From Hippophae tibetana (taxonomy: Eukaryota; Streptophyta; Magnoliopsida; Rosales; Elaeagnaceae), in the NCBI GenBank assembly GCA_037013495.1, contig CM072807.1:2267001-2331000 (forward strand): a DNA stretch of 64,000 bases. The letters run 5' to 3'. A model generated the notes under the pieces. That model was not told where the DNA came from and made no database searches. It saw only the letters and a program-made list of their open reading frames with translations. Below, one piece after another: positions 62,470 through 64,000 of this stretch (positions are counted from its first letter, which is position 1; every line of letters begins with the position of its first letter). The translations under genes and the position numbers were made by a program.

Positions 62470-62707
62470 AAGCCCCAGAGAAATAATCAACATAGAGATC
62501 AATTACCCTCCTAATATTATTAATTGCTAAGCTCCTTAATCAGACCCACATTTCTACTCAAATCATAAGGAATCTTAGACTCATGGTTTTGGTCTATCTC
62601 ATTGATTAACAACGTATTTTGATCCTCAATCTTTTGAACTTCAACAAAAATCTGTAAGATCTTCCCCTGTTACCATTTCTATGTCCAGTAAATGTCTCAC
62701 CCTCCAT
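62470..62707 (-). pseudogene. ELF4-like (ELF4-L) pseudogene
   Basis: ELF4-like proteins are small plant DUF1313 proteins related to EARLY FLOWERING 4 of the circadian evening complex. On the minus strand an ATG at 62707 opens MEGETFTGHRNGN, close to the ELF4-L start MEGDTFSGLGNGT. In a second frame comes KILQIFVEVQKIEDQN, then TLLINEIDQNHESKIPYDLS and RNVGLIKELSN. In a third frame comes NNIRRVIDLYVDYFSG. Intact relatives read about LLINEINQNHESKIPDNLSRNVGLIRELNNNIRRVVDLYADLSSS in one frame. At least two frameshifts are therefore present: one between the start and KILQ, one at ELSN/NNIRR. The part before VQ is also shortened. Homology stops after about 80 of roughly 110 residues. The identification is strong and the copy cannot make a normal protein. 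Confidence 0.88.
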
Positions 62708-63080
62708 TTTTATTTCTTTTGACTCTCTATTCTCTTACTCTACCGTATAAAGATATATGAATTTCCCCATATATCTTTTCGTTTAGCTTGTCGCACAATT
62801 CCATAGGAACATAAGAAAACGTAATATATTTAGGTACTCAAATCATAGGCTGAATCAAGAAACAAAATAGACGAAACAGAGCTGAGGAATCATATCAGTT
62901 CCAGGTTTAAAAAACTAATCTGGCGGTGGAATACTATCAGGTTTTCACGAAAAGAAACAGAGCCTAGGAAACATACCGGCGGTGGTAGCTATATCGCGCC
63001 AAGGAGAGTAATCTGCAGCGATGGTGGTGGTTTGCGTCACGGAGACAGACGTGTTCAGCAGCAATTCGCGCAACTGGGGA
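62708..63080 (-). other. Probable 5' leader exon and intron remains of the ELF4-like pseudogene
   Basis: A GC-richer exon-like patch at about 62977-63075 ends on the minus strand in CACCGCCG|GTATGTTTCC, a good donor. About 270 bp of intron-like sequence leads to the pseudogene ATG, with possible acceptors such as TTGATTCAG. ELF4-like genes are believed to carry a leader intron. If so, this copy kept its intron and arose by DNA duplication or in-place decay, not by retrocopying. The exon patch itself has no ATG-started frame. Confidence 0.4.
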
Positions 63081-64000
63081 GATTTCAAATTATGACTGTA
63101 AGGTTTTGGTGTTGGGGTACGTTTTTAGTTATATTTGTTAATCGTACATATAGTATAAGTTAAAAATATATTTAAGTAAGATTGATAAATATATCTTTTA
63201 TTTTAATTTTAAATATAAAATTTTACTCTATCTATTAAAATTAACTTAAAAATAAGTACATTGATAACCGTATTTATATTTAAATTAAAAGTTAATTTTT
63301 AAATATAATTATTAAACGTATTATAAAAGAATTTAAAAAGTTACATTCAAAATCGTACTTAAAATCCTTTGTCCCCACAATTAAGTACACTTGACTTTAC
63401 TCTTTTAATTTATAATTTTACCTAAAGTTATTTGTTATTATAGTAGATGGAGTGGTCGATGGTAACATAGAAGATGAGTTAGGTTATACTTCTATTTTAT
63501 TAAATTTATGAAATAAAAATATTTTGATATATTTATTGAATAATTTAATATAACAATATGAGTTTTAAAATAATTTAAAAAATGATCAATTTATAAAAAA
63601 TAAAACTATTTAAATTAAAAATTAAAAATAGTTAAATGTGTGAGTCCATTTTCTCTCCAATAATTTACTAACTTAATTATATTTATATTTAATTGTTTTT
63701 GAAAACATATTTTAAGTAAAAAAAAATCATCCTCTCATTGAAATATGTTTGTTATTCTATCCTTTTTTTAATTTTTTTTCTTTTCAATGTCATTTAAATA
63801 TAATTTTAATCATGCATTGAATACACATGTTTATACAAACATTTAAGAATTAAGTGCAAAATTACATAAGTTTAAGACTGCACATTTATGAAATAAATAG
63901 AGGATTATGATTGAATATATTACTTTACTTCAAAATGAGGTGAAAAGTAGTGTGTCAAATTTTATTTTGGATAATAAACAAGTGAGTTCGATTTTGATCA
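63081..64000. other. AT-rich intergenic DNA
   Basis: Spacer without a coding frame, RNA gene or recognised element to the window end. Confidence 0.5.

Noticed and set aside
1-64000. A new defence, toxin or biosynthetic gene cluster
   Set aside because: The host genes are unrelated plant genes with known families and mixed orientation; the accessory DNA is explained by LTR elements, a plastid fragment, a pseudogene and A/T-rich spacer.

Overview
The window is AT-rich nuclear DNA of a flowering plant, most likely a eudicot. The evidence is short exons with GT-AG introns, plant-specific gene families (RIC/CRIB, MRL7-type plastid protein, ELF4-like), plant LTR retrotransposons of the Athila, Tat and copia types, and a fragment of plastid psbA in nuclear sequence. 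I cannot name the species from sequence alone.

Layout. 1-5.5 kb: a TBC-domain RabGAP gene (+). 5.5-7.5 kb: AT-rich spacer with a 234-bp tandem duplication. 7.5-14.5 kb: an old, broken Athila-like Ty3 element (-). 16.2-18.3 kb: a ROP effector of the RIC/CRIB family (+), convergent with an LRR receptor-like protein gene at 19.1-20.6 kb (-). 20.6-26.5 kb: AT-rich spacer with a dispersed repeat and an orphan cluster of CCGAC motifs. 26.5-30.8 kb: the mitochondrial succinyl-CoA ligase beta-subunit gene (-), fully resolved into 12 exons coding for 421 residues. 31.9-45.4 kb: a broken Tat-lineage Ty3 element (+), with a tandem array and an antisense coding region behind its integrase. Its 3' LTR carries a nested 2.3-kb copia-like non-autonomous element with a partly inverted layout. 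47.3-49.4 kb: an MRL7-type chloroplast biogenesis gene (-). 49.6-50.2 kb: a second copy of the dispersed repeat, with a four-copy internal tandem. 52.5-52.9 kb: a small single-exon plant protein (-). 54.4-59.5 kb: a second Athila-like element (-) with paired ~1-kb LTRs. 61.8-62.0 kb: a plastid psbA fragment (NUPT). 62.5-63.1 kb: a decayed ELF4-like gene (-).

The host genes are unrelated single-copy housekeeping or signalling genes and do not form a cluster: vesicle traffic (TBC), ROP GTPase signalling (RIC), extracellular LRR, TCA cycle, plastid transcription, and a small protein of unknown biochemistry. About 28 kb of the window is LTR-retroelement remains. I found no new enzymatic or defence system. 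The most unusual structures are the rearranged copia-like insert at 43-45.3 kb, the ELF4-like pseudogene next to the psbA fragment, and the antisense coding region of the Tat element. Exon borders were set by hand from splice consensus, reading frame and family memory, not by transcript evidence.
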